A DNA stretch of 64,000 nt, from contig NW_024467120.1 in NCBI RefSeq assembly GCF_017591425.1, positions 11,160,001-11,224,000 of the forward strand, given 5' to 3'. The DNA comes from Ochotona curzoniae. Taxonomy: Eukaryota > Chordata > Mammalia > Lagomorpha > Ochotonidae. How positions within the stretch are numbered: position 1 is the first letter of the stretch; every line of letters starts with the position of its first letter. Below are positions 11,669-23,304 of the stretch, one piece after another. A model generated the notes under the pieces. It did no database searches and was not told the origin of the DNA. It saw nothing but the letters and a program-made list of their open reading frames with translations. The translations under genes and the position numbers were made by a program.

Positions 11669-12911
11669 TATCCGTTTCCTTTTTAAACATGTTGGGAACA
11701 TTTCTAAACCTGCGTGAGTCTGTCTGCAAGTGGCTGCTCCATTTGAGAGTAACTGCCTCTTAGGCTGGAGGCTGCTGCTCTATGGAAAGCTGAGACATGC
11801 TCAAAAGGTTCTAGATAGGAGAACTTCTGTTTTCTACAATAACTGGAAAGTTGAAAGAAAAATCTGGAAAAGCCCTCGCCCCTCGGCCTATATATATATA
11901 TGTATATATTTTTTTTTTTTTTTTTCCTGTGATTACACTTGATCTGTGAATCCCATGCGATGGTTTTTGAAGACGAGCTTGCCATACTTGAAACTACTGC
12001 AGTAGTTGTAGACAAATCATCTACATTAGATAGCCTCCTAATGTGCATGGTTGGTTGAAGAAATAACATACAGAATGATTTCTGAAACATTTTACTTATT
12101 GGAGCTTTTCTTAGGATTCCTGCAGGTACAAAAAGGATGATTGTTGGGCAAGTAAATTTGGAGAAAGCTGGGTTAAGTGCAGTGGGGCTGAGATTGTCTT
12201 TTTTCCCAAAGCTCCCAATGGAGGGCTGGTACATGCAACATTTCTCACATTTATTTGATCAGAGATTTCTTTTCCTTTTTTTTTTTTTTTAATTTGCCTT
12301 TTTGGGACCATTTTAGGAATTAGCATTCTGCAGAGAACACCAGTGTTTCTCTAGGTGATGAAATATTCTCCCCCTCTGCCCATCCCCCACACCTTTAGCG
12401 GACTCTTTTAGATCAGAGCTTCTGAGTGTATTATGCAATGATAGAAAACGTTAATGTGCAGTGAAAGGATCCTGCCCTTCAGTTTTTCCACTGACAGTAG
12501 AGAGAGTTTGCATTTCCCTGGGCACTGCAGGAAGAAGTCAGAGGGCTGGGATAGGTACCACTGAGCTCTTACCTGCTGCCTGGTATTTGCTCTAGAATGT
12601 CCTTAGTGGCAATCAGGAGTTAATAGGTCTGCTTTATGAGTGAGGGAATGGCTCAGTTGATACACTAGTTACAGGATGTTGCCAACATGCTAGGCATTCT
12701 TGTTAAGGTGATAAGATTGTGAAACAAACACTCGTTTGAGATAATTGTAGATTCCTGTGCAGTTGTGGAAGTAGAGTATAGGGAGCCTGTGTACCTGCCT
12801 CTCAATTCCCCCAGTGGGAGCTTGTCACATAACAATGTTGTAATAGTAACACAGTCAGGAAATTAACATAGACACTGTTAAAAAGAAAAACCTTTTTAAA
12901 ATTTCATGGGT
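11669..12911. other. Unique-looking noncoding stretch
   Basis: It contains a TA/T-rich run at 11890-11925 and T runs near 12276. The 176-codon minus-strand frame at 11704-12234 crosses these low-complexity tracts and shows no domain. Confidence 0.45.
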
Positions 12912-13213
12912 TTATCCAGCATGGTAGCCTAGTGGCTAAAGTCTTTGCCTTGCACATGCCAGGATCCCATATGGGCACTGGTTTGTGTCCTGGGTGCCCT
13001 ACTTGCCATCCAGCTCCCTGCTTGTGGCCTGGGAAAGCAGTAGAGTATGACCCAAAGCCTTGGGAGACCTGGAAGAAGCTCCTGACTCGTGGCTTCGTAT
13101 GGACTCAGCTACAGCTATGTGTCCACTTGGTGAATGAATCAGTGGGTAGAAGATCTTTCTCTGTCTCTCCTCTCAGTATAATTGTTTTTGCAATAAATAA
13201 ATAAATATTAAAA
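12912..13213 (+). mobile_element. CSINE, young type
   Basis: The head TCCAGCATGGTAGCCTAGTGGCTAAAGTC, the body GCCTGGGAAAGCAGTAGAG and a tail with (AAAT)n are present. Imperfect target-site duplications, AAAATTTCATGGGTTTA and AAAATTTTTCGTAGGTTTA, flank it. Confidence 0.93.
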
Positions 13214-13475
13214 TTTTTCGTAGGTTTAGATGCCTTTGTGTATGTTTATTTCTGTGCAGTTTTATCAGATGTGAAAATTTGTCTGATCACCATTGCAGTA
13301 GAGATACAAGACAGATCTGGCATAGCATCTTAGCTGATACCTTTTGTAGTTGCAGCAACTCCCTCCCCTTTCCAATCTTAAATGCCTGTCGACCATTAAT
13401 TCTCCATCTCTATGTTTTTGTCATTTCTAGCATGCTCTGTAAATGGGTTAATACAGCTTGTGACCTAAAACTAGC

Positions 13476-13796
13476 TTTTTTTTTTTTTTTAATTGGAAAG
13501 TCAGATATACGGAGAGGAGAAGGGACAGAGAGGAAGGTCTTCTGTCTGATGATTCACTCCCCAAGCAGCCGCAATGGTTGGAACTGCTCCAATCTGAAAA
13601 CAGGAGCCAGTAGCTCTTCCAGGTCTCCCACGTGGGTGCAGGGTCCCAAGACTTTCGGTTGTCCTTGACTGTTTTTCCAGGCCACAAGCGGGGAGCTAGA
13701 TGGAAAGTGGGGCAGCCAGGATTAGAATTGGTGCCAATATGGGATCCTGGGTTCATTCAGGCGAGGATTTTAGCTGTTAGGCTACCGTGCAAGGTC
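13476..13796 (-). mobile_element. CSINE, young type
   Basis: T run, AATTGGAAAGTCAGATATACGG, GATGATTCACTCCCCAAGCAG, and a head complement ending near GTGCAAGGTC. ACTAGCTTTTT and ATTAGCTTTTT at the two ends are likely target-site duplications. Confidence 0.93.
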
Positions 13797-13834
13797 AAGA
13801 TTAGCTTTTTAACATGCTATTTTAAATCCACTCT

Positions 13835-13995
13835 TCTAATCTGTGCAGCAGTCCTACACATTAGGGATTATAAATTCTGTTTTAATGGACGAGAAAGTGA
13901 AACCTTGGAAAGATAAAGTGTTATGCCTGAGGCAACACAACTAGTGGACCTGGAAAATAAGAGGGAACCCAAGTTTGCTTAACTCAACTTTGTCT
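13835..13995 (-). mobile_element. MIR fragment
   Basis: TTTTAATGGACGAGAAAGTGAAACC followed by ACACAACTAGTGGACCTGG tracks the reverse complement of the MIR core (ATTTTACAGATGAGGAAACTGAGG, then CACAGCTAGTAAGTGG). It is an ancient mammal-wide SINE and is heavily diverged. Confidence 0.65.
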
Positions 13996-14106
13996 TCTTT
14001 CACTTGACTTTGGCCTTCCTATGGGTTCTAGTTGTTTCATAAACTCAGTTCCTGTTTCTCTTCCTCTAAAATAAATACATTATAATTAATTTTGTTGTGG
14101 TTAAAA

Positions 14107-14373
14107 TAAAAAATTTATATATTTGAAGCAGAGAGAACGGGAGAAAAAAAATCTTTGGTCTATTTAACCTGGCTGAAGCCAGCAGCCAGGAGCTCCATTA
14201 AGATCAACCACATATGTGGCAAGGGCCCAAGGACTTGGGCCATCTTCAGCTACCTTTACAGTTGCATTTGTAGGGAGCTGGCTCACAGTGGAGCATATAG
14301 GACTTTGATTAGCACACTCAGTATGGGATGCCACTATTGTAATGTGGTAGCTTAACCTGCTGCAACACACTGC
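14107..14373 (-). mobile_element. CSINE, old copy
   Basis: ATTTATATATTTGAAGCAGAGAG (tail complement), CCAGCAGCCAGGAGCTCC and a head complement ending TAACCTGCTGCAACACACTGC. Confidence 0.65.
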
Positions 14374-14475
14374 AGTCCTTCCCTTGATTTTTTTTTTTAA
14401 TTCCTCTTAATTTTTGAGAAGGAAGATTAGATCAAGTACAGAAAATGCATATTTTTGTTTTGGACATTGTACTGT

Positions 14476-14493
14476 CCCCCCCCCCCCCCCCCC
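14476..14493. repeat. Poly(C) homopolymer, 18 C
   Basis: This is an uninterrupted run of 18 C. Long C/G homopolymers are rare in mammalian DNA and error-prone in sequencing, so the exact length may be unreliable. Confidence 0.95.
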
Positions 14494-15139
14494 GGACTGA
14501 TTTCCTTTGCTACTTTGATCCTCTGGCATAAGCAACAAGGCTGATTAAGATTCTTTGGTGGTGTTTTCTTAGATCCTCCGTTGGCATTTTGGGCTTGTGC
14601 CAAATCCAAGAGCCATGCTCATCCTACTCTTTGTGCTTGCTGTGGTGCTGCCAGGCAGACTCCCCGAGCCTTTGGGCCTCATGGCCGTAGGAGCCATTGG
14701 TGCACTGGGGGGGTGATGCAGACACAGGACACACTGTGAATCACAGCAGTGCCATGTGATTAAATGCTAGAAAGTGATTAAACCTTTTGAAATCTCTGTG
14801 TGGGATGCAGATTTTCAAAACAAGATTAGGAAATAGCAAGATGCAGATATTTGTTCTCACTTATCTCTTCCTCTGCCTTTGCCAAAAGTACACTCACATT
14901 AATCTTTCTGCATTTTGACGGAAAATCTCTCCAAAGATTTCGCAAGATTTCCACATGGCTTCATTCACTCCCTCAACTCCTTCAGTTCTCTGCATGATGT
15001 TGCTTTGCCCTGTTGTAGCCTCTTCTGGTGTTTTAAGATTGTGACACCCACCTGTTATTATGTTATTTTTCTCCATTGCCATCTGATTGGTATTGGACAT
15101 GCCCTGTGGCTCCTTTCTGTGACTGTGTCCTGTTTTCTC
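14494..15139. other. No feature recognised
   Basis: No repeat or exon was recognised. The 140-codon minus frame that ends here overlaps an L2 tail and has no domain. Confidence 0.4.
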
Positions 15140-15240
15140 CCTGTGATAACCTGAGGTTGGGGAGTTTCGCCTGTTTTGTTTGCTGCTGTATCCGTAGCTT
15201 AGGTTAGTGCCTGGCACATAGTAGATTTCAACAGATACGG
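15140..15240 (+). mobile_element. L2 3' end fragment
   Basis: TTGCTGCTGTATCCGTAGC then GTGCCTGGCACATAGTAGAT is the characteristic end of LINE-2 (ancestral ...AGTGCCTGGCACATAGTAGG...). Confidence 0.65.
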
Positions 15241-16838
15241 GAATAAAACTTTTTTTTCTTTCCAGTAAAGATTTGGTTGAAGTAAGTTGAGCAACAGCAC
15301 TCTCTTTGGGACACAAGAGAATAATAATGGTAGTCTTACAGACCAGCTCCTCGGAAAATATTCATTTGAGAAGGATTGAATCAGTTTGGTATAAATGTGC
15401 CCTTCCTGGTTTGGTTAGAACATGGGTCTAGCAGTGACTTTTCCGCTGGAAAATAAATGACTTTGGGGGAGCTGTTTCAGAAATCAAGGAAATGAACCAG
15501 CAGATCTAGGTAATTGAACCTTACAGAGGATCCTAGAAGTGTTTATACTTCTGCCAAATTAAAGCATGAGTTCAATGTTCACATAACCACCTGTATAATT
15601 ACTCACATTAGCATTCCAGCAGGCACTTGTGGAGTTACACTCTTCAGTTTTGCAATAAGAGGATTTTTGCATGCTGGTAGCTACTGTGAAAACTGGTTTC
15701 TCTCTGCCCTGCGGAAGGCTTGGGCTGCTGTTTTGAAAGGGGGGTGTGTGGTCTAGGGTTGTGTGAAGTTTGTGTTCTGTGTGGAAGCAAACTTGGATTT
15801 AGTGTCTGGTTTGAGGGGCTGCTTTGGTTAGGGCTGGGAAGGCAAAAAGAAAGAAACAGTGCTCCAGGGGCACTTGAGGTAGTATACACTCTCTAATAAC
15901 CCAACAATGGTGCCTTTGGCAGTGGAACTGCAGCGGATGCTCAGTGTGAAGGCTGGGCTGTTTAGGGGTGCTTTGTGGTTGGGCTGTAGCAGGGTTTGCT
16001 GGGACTGCAAGCTTCCTTGAAGGAGGATCAATTCCTTCTTCTCTCACTGGGACTTCCCAAATCCTGAGCTTTTCTTGGAGTGGCTGCATGTGCCCTGCCT
16101 GTTACTTGGGTCCTGTGTGGATTACAGAAGTGAAGTAAGGAGAAAGTAAGGAGAAGGCTCTGGGAGCAGAGTAAAGGAGACAATTAATATAGCAAGAAAG
16201 GAATCTGTATTTGAGACCCCTCCCTCTGCAATAGGAGTACTTAACTCTCAAAACGTCCACACTGTTACATCCAGACGCTTCTAAACTGCATCATCATCTG
16301 TGCTGGATTCAGACTTTAATCTATCAGGAAGTTTTGAGTACAACTGTGAGGGGAACTTGGACAGTTGAGTGGCTTGATACAGCCAAAGCAGAGGAGAACA
16401 GTACTGCCCGCTGGAGTGGAAACCATTAAATTCTGTCTTTTGTTAGTGAAAGGCATTCTACATTTAAGCAGCCAATAGAGGTCAGATGCTACTTTTGTTA
16501 ATTTCTGGGAGTAGCCACTCGCAGTCCTTTTCCCAAGGGGGAATAAGTTCAGCTGACTTCCCAAGATCACTCTCTTTCTGTTTCTTGAAATAATTTTCAT
16601 TTCCCTGCCTCAGAACACAGACGTGGCTGCGAGAGGTTGAGACAGAATTATAAAGCTGTTTGGATGACAGCAGCTCTGACCATCACTCTTAGAACTTGTG
16701 GAGCAGACCGCTAACACCTCTAATAAGCACCAGCTGCATACAGAGCAGTGCTTTTCAAATGAAGACAGAGCTGAGCTGACTCAGAAGTCACATGCAGCAC
16801 CAGGTGCAAGATGATCCAGCATCACCCATGACACAGGA
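15241..16838. other. Unique-looking noncoding stretch
   Basis: About 1.6 kb without recognised genes or repeats. The open frames here lack splice-bounded structure and domains. Confidence 0.45.
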
Positions 16839-17093
16839 CTAATCGGGAGGCGTTTTCTGTGTGTCGGCCTGTGGAGCTGCCTCTCTCTCATGCTCCACAT
16901 TGAGTTCCCACTGTGTCTTGCTTAAATGATCAGAATGTTCATCTGTGGACTGTGACTTCTGCATGTCTACCATCTTGCCTTGGGTACTTTTAAAGGCGTC
17001 AATGGTCTCACTCATGTCTGTCACTGTTTCTTTTCCCAAAATCATGGTTTTAACAAAATCCTTAATTAGTCCATCTGTTGCATTAATGGACAT
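16839..17093 (-). other. Unrecognised exon-like open frame
   Basis: An 84-codon frame (starts MSINATDGLIKDF, ends QKTPPD) has a composition unlike the low-complexity or SINE-derived frames nearby: it is rich in D, E, K, T and Q, polar and probably helical. On the minus strand a possible acceptor (CCATTCTAG) lies just upstream of the ATG, and the frame stays open through it. No family is recognised and no partner exon was found. It could be a terminal exon, an exapted fragment or chance. Confidence 0.2.
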
Positions 17094-19174
17094 GTTATCT
17101 AGAATGGTACAATTACTGATTTACAGTAACAAATTATAATACCTCAGTTATGTTGGGAGGGTTTTATTATTGACTTTTTTTCAGGAGACATTAATGTGGT
17201 TGTATTTGCCAGCTATTTTGAATCAAACTCCTCTCCGTGTTTGTATTTTAGGTCTATTTTTGCTGTGATAGAGAAGTGTCAGCCACCAGGTTTCTCTGAG
17301 TTTCTAGCAAGTTTCCTTGCAGTCTCAAATTAGTCTCTTGTCTACACTGGGCCTTTGAGAAGAAGATTGGACTTAAATGTCAGGAGGATCTGATATGCTT
17401 AGGGCATAGGGCATCCTTTCAGGATGTCCCAGATGGGGAACTAGTTCTAACTTGGTTTTTGGCCCCATGGAATGGCCCTGAGCCACAGACACCAAGAGAG
17501 CCATGTGCAGCTTCGGTTTTATTCTTCACCTGCTGAGTCTGCTTGGAAACCACTCAACAACTGAGAATAAGGCTATATTTTGAATTTTTTCAAGTTATTT
17601 CAGAATATACCACAGCAACTTCTTTGTTAATCAGATGGCTAAGACTTGCGTCCTTGTCTTGTAGGAGAAACTTCTGACACCACTGCCATCTGCCTCTGTC
17701 CTTTGCTCCTCTCCCCCCCCCCCGCCACCTTCTGTGTCTTGTTTCCTCTGCAGCGAGAGGACAGATCCCCAAGTAAGCTTGCTGCCTTGCAGGAGCCTGG
17801 GCCTTTGGTTTCTAGAAGCTTCTTTCTCACCAATAGACCCTACCTAGGGTTGCTGATGCTCTGGTACTGCCTCTCCAGAGTGAGCTCTGTGTGTTTGGGC
17901 TTGGAAACTTTTGCAAGGAAACAGAAAGGTGCTTTCATATCAAGCAGCAGTTACCTCTGCCCCAGTCCCTTGTTTAAAAAGCTGCAAGTCTTACTTGGAG
18001 AGAGGAGAAGGCAGGTCAGTGGTAGGTTGCAGGCTGGGTCTTCCTGTGTGCGATTGGCACTGCTTACCTTGGAGGACTGCTGCTTCTCCTAACGGTGGAG
18101 TTTCCAGTCCTGGCCTCTTCCCATGTGCTGGTTTTTTCCTTCTCACCTCTTTTCAAGTGTGTCAGTCTCCACCTCCAGTGTTCTCCCAGCGGCTGTCACA
18201 GGAAGCATACAAACGAGCAATTAAAACAAGGCTCAGACGCTAATGCCAAGTTTCTCCCTCCTTGCCAGCCTCGTTAGAAAACAGCGATAAAGTGTGTATG
18301 CATATAATTATAATAATTGAAATCCAGCTCAGTTGGGGACCTTCTACCACTCTTAGTGTAGTATTTTCGTTTCGATCTGGTATCTGGGTGGCATCTGTTC
18401 TGCTCCAGACCTTGGTGTGGATGTGGTGTATGGTACAGGGAAGGGGGCTGTTTACTGTGATCCTAGTGCCAAGCTTTATAGCATATGGATTAACAGAGAA
18501 CTGGGCAGATCTTCCCTCGCTGTATTTATTCTTGGGGGTGAGTACTTAGTTGTCCAATAGAAAGCCTGGCTAGTGAAAAAGACATGTGGAAAATCATCGT
18601 AAACTGCCTGCATGCTCTGCTGGCTTCTAGAAGTATGAGACAGAAATACTTTCTGTATGGTGCAGCTCCGTTGAGTCACATGGCCCCTGTGCTGTGTGGG
18701 CCCATACAAGGTGATACAGATTGTGTGCCTTGGGATGAAGAAAATCAAGGGCCAATGGAAAAGGCCAGAGGCATGGAGGGGTTTTATCAAGTGGGTAGCC
18801 CTTCAGTATGGGCTACCCCACACAGTGAAATACCTAACATGAGAATGGAAACAAAAACCAAAAATGGTACCCATGAGCGTGTTATTGGGCAGGGTCCTGA
18901 GTGCACACAGCATCAGTGCAGTCTGCAGTGGAAAGGGGGGATATGAGAGCATCTCTTCCTAGCCAGGTCTGTGGTGGAAACAGGCTCTCCTCTGCCTTTC
19001 ACCTGTTTTTTAAGGAAGGGGGTAGTGCTCCAATTAGATATGCAAATAACATGGGGTCTTGGTATGCACCCTGGTCCTGGACGCTGCCCTGGGAAGGTGG
19101 ATATATCACACCAACAGGTAAAGAGAGCTTGTTACATTGCCAAGGTACAGAATTCCAGCTTGCCTGAACTTTAG
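17094..19174. other. Unique-looking noncoding stretch
   Basis: About 2.1 kb with a short C run at 17711-17721. Frames of 148, 110 and 120 codons occur here without recognisable domains or codon bias, and I treat them as chance. No clear SINE lies inside. Confidence 0.4.
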
Positions 19175-19336
19175 CTAACTTCCTACCCTTTTATCCCAGA
19201 GCACTTGGCCATTTGTGGCTGTTTCCTCAGGTGGATTAGCTGGGAGCTGGGTCAGAAGTGCAGCAGCCAGTACTCAAAGTAGTTCTTATGGGGTGCAGGT
19301 AGTGGCTTAACCCATGGTGCCGCCCACCGGCCTCCG
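19175..19336 (-). mobile_element. CSINE head-side fragment
   Basis: GAGCACTTGGCCATTTGTGG, TTAGCTGGGAGCTGGGTCAG and a head complement near GTGGCTTAACCCATGGTGCC. The tail half is missing. Confidence 0.55.
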
Positions 19337-19634
19337 CAGCAATTTTTTTTATTCCTATGGATTATTTTCTGCTCTAGGAGGACTCTCAAAGGTTTTGGAA
19401 TATATCATCAGTTAGGTGGTAGATTTCTATTTATCATCAGGCTTTTTTTTTTTCTTCTGAATGTTTTGAATGGATTTCAATTGTGAGAATGTCGATATAG
19501 CCATACTGACTAGAAGGAAAGAGCATTTTTGATATATTTGGTGTGTAACTTTAGTTCTGTAAATCTCCTGAGTTTTTTTTTTTCTTTTTAATGAAGAATT
19601 TCATTGGGTGTCCAACATTATATGATGTCCTGAA

Positions 19635-19720
19635 AGCAAGGTCAGCAGACTCTTCCTGGAAAGGACCAGATAGCAAATATCTTAGGCTTCCTGGCCAGTT
19701 CTTGGTGGCAAATATGATTA
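19635..19720 (+). mobile_element. hAT-type DNA transposon fossil, left part
   Basis: GTCAGCAGACTCTTCCTGGAAAGGACCAGATAGCAAATATCTTAGGCTTC-type sequence tracks the start of a common mammalian hAT (Charlie-group) element (GTTGGCAAACTTTTTCTGTAAAGGGCCAGATAGTAAATA). The element is broken at 19720 by a Tigger insertion and resumes at 20020. Confidence 0.75.
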
Positions 19721-20017
19721 GCCTCACATATCAGTGGGTTCCTTCCTCCCTTGCAGATTCAACCAAAATCAGGTGGAAAATATTAGAAAAAGGATAACGT
19801 CCATACCAAGCACATTCAGATTTTCTTTGTATTGTCATTATTCTTTAATATAATTTCAATAGCATGCATATTGTCTTAGGTAATCTTAAGTAATCTTGAG
19901 ATGATTGAAAGTAGATGGAAGGAGGTTTTATGCAAGTACCTTGTCATTTCATATAAGGGACTGATTTGAGGGCATCCTGGGACCCATCCCCTGCAGACAG
20001 ACACCCAAGGAGGATTG
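19721..20017 (+). mobile_element. MER2-like Tigger DNA transposon, nested
   Basis: It follows MER2-type Tigger sequence nearly end to end: ATATCAGTGGGTTCC, CAGATTCAACCAAAATCAGG, AATCTTGAGATGATT, TTTCATATAAGGGACT, CATCCCCTGCAGACAGACACC. TA dinucleotides at 19719-19720 and 20018-20019 are the expected target duplication. The hAT element on either side is contiguous if this block is removed. Confidence 0.8.
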
Positions 20018-20019
20018 TA

Positions 20020-20112
20020 CTCAGTGCTGCCTTTGTACTGCAAAAGCAATCATAAGTCATCTGCAAACAGATGGCGGTGGCTGATTTGCAATAACATTTT
20101 ATGTGCAAAAGT
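20020..20112 (+). mobile_element. hAT-type DNA transposon fossil, right part
   Basis: CTCAGTGCTGCCTTTGTACTGCAAAAGCAATCATAAG-type sequence matches the mid-section of the same hAT family (CTCAACTCTGCCATTGTAGTGCGAAAGCAGCCATAGAC). It continues to GATGGCGGTGGCTG and AACATTTTATG. It is the continuation of 19635-19720. Confidence 0.72.
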
Positions 20113-20364
20113 AGATAGTGCCTCTGAATGTCTGCTGACCCTTGCCATAAGGAAGGACATTTTGTTGCCTTACCAGGTAAATGGAAAAGCAAAATTCAAA
20201 AAATTATGAAATTTCCAGGTGATTAACTCCACCAAAAGCTAACCATTTACTTTTATGCCTGTTGTTTGAGTTCCGTTTGATCATGACTTTGAAAGTAAAC
20301 TCCGAACAACTGTATCTGTAGTTTGCTTCCTTCTAAAAACCTGGAATCTGAGCTTGCTGTTGAC

Positions 20365-20475
20365 CCTGTCTTTATTCAGCCACCATCTGTAGAGCTCTTC
20401 TTTGCACCAGACATTGTGTTGGTCATTGGAAATTCACAAATAATTTCCACCAGGGAGCCACAGTCTAGACTTTGC
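20365..20475 (-). mobile_element. L2 3' end fragment
   Basis: TTTATTCAGCCACCATCTGTAGAGC...CACCAGACATTGTGTTGG corresponds to the reverse complement of the L2 terminus (ATTTATTGAGCACCTACTATGTGCCAGGCACTGTGCTAGG), followed by GGAGCCACAGTCTAGAC. Confidence 0.6.
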
Positions 20476-22404
20476 TCTCATTATTGCCAGATGTGGGCTC
20501 ATGCAAATAAATGGCTCAGGAAACCAAGGAACCCGAGTTGTAAAAGGGACTTTGGTGGTGGTGTGTGGGGTTGGGGAGCACTCATCTTTTTTCCTCTTTC
20601 TGCCACATGTGTGCTTGGGCCTGCCGTGTTCTATATCTCTTTACTTGTATGTTGTTAGAGAAATTCTACTAGAAAAACTTACAAGTAGTCAAAGTATTTT
20701 AATCATTTGTCCAAATTCCCAGTCTGGATGATTACTAGTTTTTAGTTGTCTTAGTTTTCATACTTCTCTTGTGTTCTTCCTATTTCACTGTAAACAAGCC
20801 CCACCAGGTTTGGAGGTTATGTTCTAGTAGTTAAAATACACAGTTAAAGAAAAAGTTGCCCCATCTGTGTTTAGCATTCCAACCAGCATCTTGTACTGTG
20901 AACTGGAACCATTCCTCCACCTGTAAATTGAATGGGTCTGCAATCTCACACCTACTCTCTGTGGTTTTTCTGCCACAACAAAAAATTCTCCAGCCCTTGG
21001 GATACCAACTGGCTTTCCAATGATCCAGTTAACTCTTGACATCAGCTACCCAGAGCTGGTGCAGTTGTCACACGTAAATAGATCACCCCCACAGGATGGT
21101 TCAGGTGTCCATTGTCTGCCCAGGCCTGTTTTCTTATGACGTAAACTTGGAGTGCTTGTGACTTAGTCTATCATTTATAATTTACCAGAATGGCTCTTAG
21201 AACTCTCACAGTTCCTTAATTTATTGCTGGCAAGTTGTTCTGAGGGATGCAACCCGGGAATAACCAAAGGGAAGAGTTGCACAGGGCAGGATTTGGAGAG
21301 CATATGGTGCCTCCATACCTTCTCCAGATACCATCTCTGTATTCAGTGACCTGGAGGGAACTGTTCAAGCTTGATAATTTAGGGACTTTGTGGAAGTCTT
21401 ACCACACAGACATGATTGACCAGATCATTGGCCTTTTGGTCTCTGGTGCTTCTTTTCTCTTCTCCTTCCCTCCCTCCCAGGTACCTGCTTGGTTCCTCAG
21501 GTGACCACCAGCCCCTCCTGAAGCAGGAGTCACCACATTTGTGACTCAGTTGTGAATAGAAGGAGCCTGTGATGGACAACAAAAAGTGTACTCATCCTAT
21601 AGGTCAAGAGATTCCAAGGCTTTTAGAAAAGCCCCTCGTGGGGAACATGGATGAAAAACAACTATCTCTTACTCAACATAAAATCACAGTAGGCTTGATG
21701 GAGGGGAGGAAGGGCAGTGTCTGAAGGAGAAAGGCTACAGTGTCCAACTGGGATGGTGTGTGGACTTTCTAACTCCGAGCAGGTCAGCACTTTGGGTGAT
21801 TTCATCTGGTGGGAATCAGTGAGGCTAGGAGTTGGCACTACTGGATTCAAAGAATGTGTCAATGTGATGGTCCAGCGGGGGAGAGAGAAGGATGCTCCCT
21901 AGATAGAGTGGTGTTAAAGATTGATTCCTTGATCAGCAGGTGCAATGGCAGGAGGTAGGGAAGAGAAATGATATAATTCAAGAGAAGCAAGGTCTGTGCT
22001 TGGCTGACAGGGGAAAAGGCCTGGATGAAGAAGAGAGCTTTCAGCTCTGTACTGCTCACAACTATTGAAGCATCCACAAGAACTGCTTTGGGACTGTATA
22101 TTGAGTCAGGAGGAAAGACTGGTTGAAGATGAGGGACAAAAATAAAAGGATACACAACAAAGTTGCTTTTATAAATACAGTAGTAAAGATAGGAGGGAGT
22201 AAATAAGAAAATGCAATACTTGTAGTCCATAGAGAGCAAAGGTGAGTTTTGCTTTTCTGAAACAAAGGCTTATTTTGACATACAGGGAAATTTTCATTTG
22301 CCTTTTAGAGTCATGAAGGGTTAGCCTTCATGGGAATGAGTGGCAGTTGGCAGTGAGGCAGGCTTCATTGAGGTTTTTGAATGTGGCAAGAAAAGTCTGT
22401 GTAA
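20476..22404. other. No gene seen; possible ancient repeats
   Basis: About 1.9 kb. The purine-rich part at 21690-22200 (GGAGGAAGG, GGGAGAGAGAAGG) may be an old, unrecognisable repeat. No exon-like frame. Confidence 0.4.
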
Positions 22405-22585
22405 GTTTTTTTTTTTAAATGTGTGGGAGAAGAAACAAAGAGAATGCACTACTTCCTGGTTCATTTCCCTTAAAGTGTGCAAAAGCCTGGATTGAGCCAG
22501 GCCAAAGGTGGGAGCCAGGAATGTCCATGTCTCCCACTTGGGAGAGAGATGCCATCACTAGGTCCGCTACCCATCCCTACCTGAG
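22405..22585 (-). mobile_element. CSINE fragment
   Basis: A T run with AAATGTGTGGGAGAAGAAAC is followed by GATTGAGCCAGGCCAAAGG, GGGAGCCAGGAATG and TCTCCCACTTGGGAG. The head half is missing or degraded. Confidence 0.5.
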
Positions 22586-22981
22586 GCGTTAAACATTTAC
22601 GGAAGAATAGTATCATACCTATCTAAAATGTTTTAGAAAGAAACCGTATATTCCAGTGGTGCACATGTTTTCTTCCAAAGTATGGGAATGTGTAGAGAAG
22701 ATTGTTAATTGATGTTAATCACACTGAAGACCCTTATGTGGCACAGTAAGCTAACAAGTAAATACAGTTTTAGTGTCAGCTTTTGATTTTTTAGGGTGTT
22801 TAAATACAACTCATTTCCATCCTTACATTGTTCTGGGTCTTGGACTTTGTTTTCTGCTCATTAGAGTTCAGGGGAACAGTGTGAGTTGCTACCAATTTCT
22901 AGCAGATTTGATAAAAGAAGGCAATGAAAACAACACTTTTTCAACATTGGACTGTGGATTTTCTATGGACTGGTTTAGTCA

Positions 22982-23304
22982 CGGGGCTTTAGTATAGCGG
23001 CTAAAATCCTCGCCTTACACATACAGGGATCCTATATGGATGTTGGTTCTAATCCTGGCAGCCCTGCTTCTCATTCAGCTTCTTGCCTGTGGCCTGGGAA
23101 AGCAGTCTAGGACGTTCTAGGGCTAGAACCCTGCACCTATGTGGGAGACCTGGAAGAGGCTCCTGGTTCCTGGCTTCAGTTCGGTGCTACTCTGGCCATT
23201 GTTGCTGCTTGGGGAGTGAATAATGGACAGAAGACTCCTCTCTGTCTCTCCTCTGTGTATCTACTTTCCAATAAAAATAAGATAGTCTTTAAAAAAAAAA
23301 AAAC
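22982..23304 (+). mobile_element. CSINE, young type, full length
   Basis: The head GGGGCTTTAGTATAGCGGCTAAAATCC, the B-box region GGTTCTAATCCTGG, the tail TTCCAATAAAAATAAGATAG and a 13-A run are present. GGTTTAGTCA before it and GGGTTAGTCA after it look like target-site duplications. Confidence 0.93.

Noticed and set aside
14894..15316. 140-codon minus-strand frame
   Set aside because: It overlaps an L2 tail in antisense and shows no domain or splice context.
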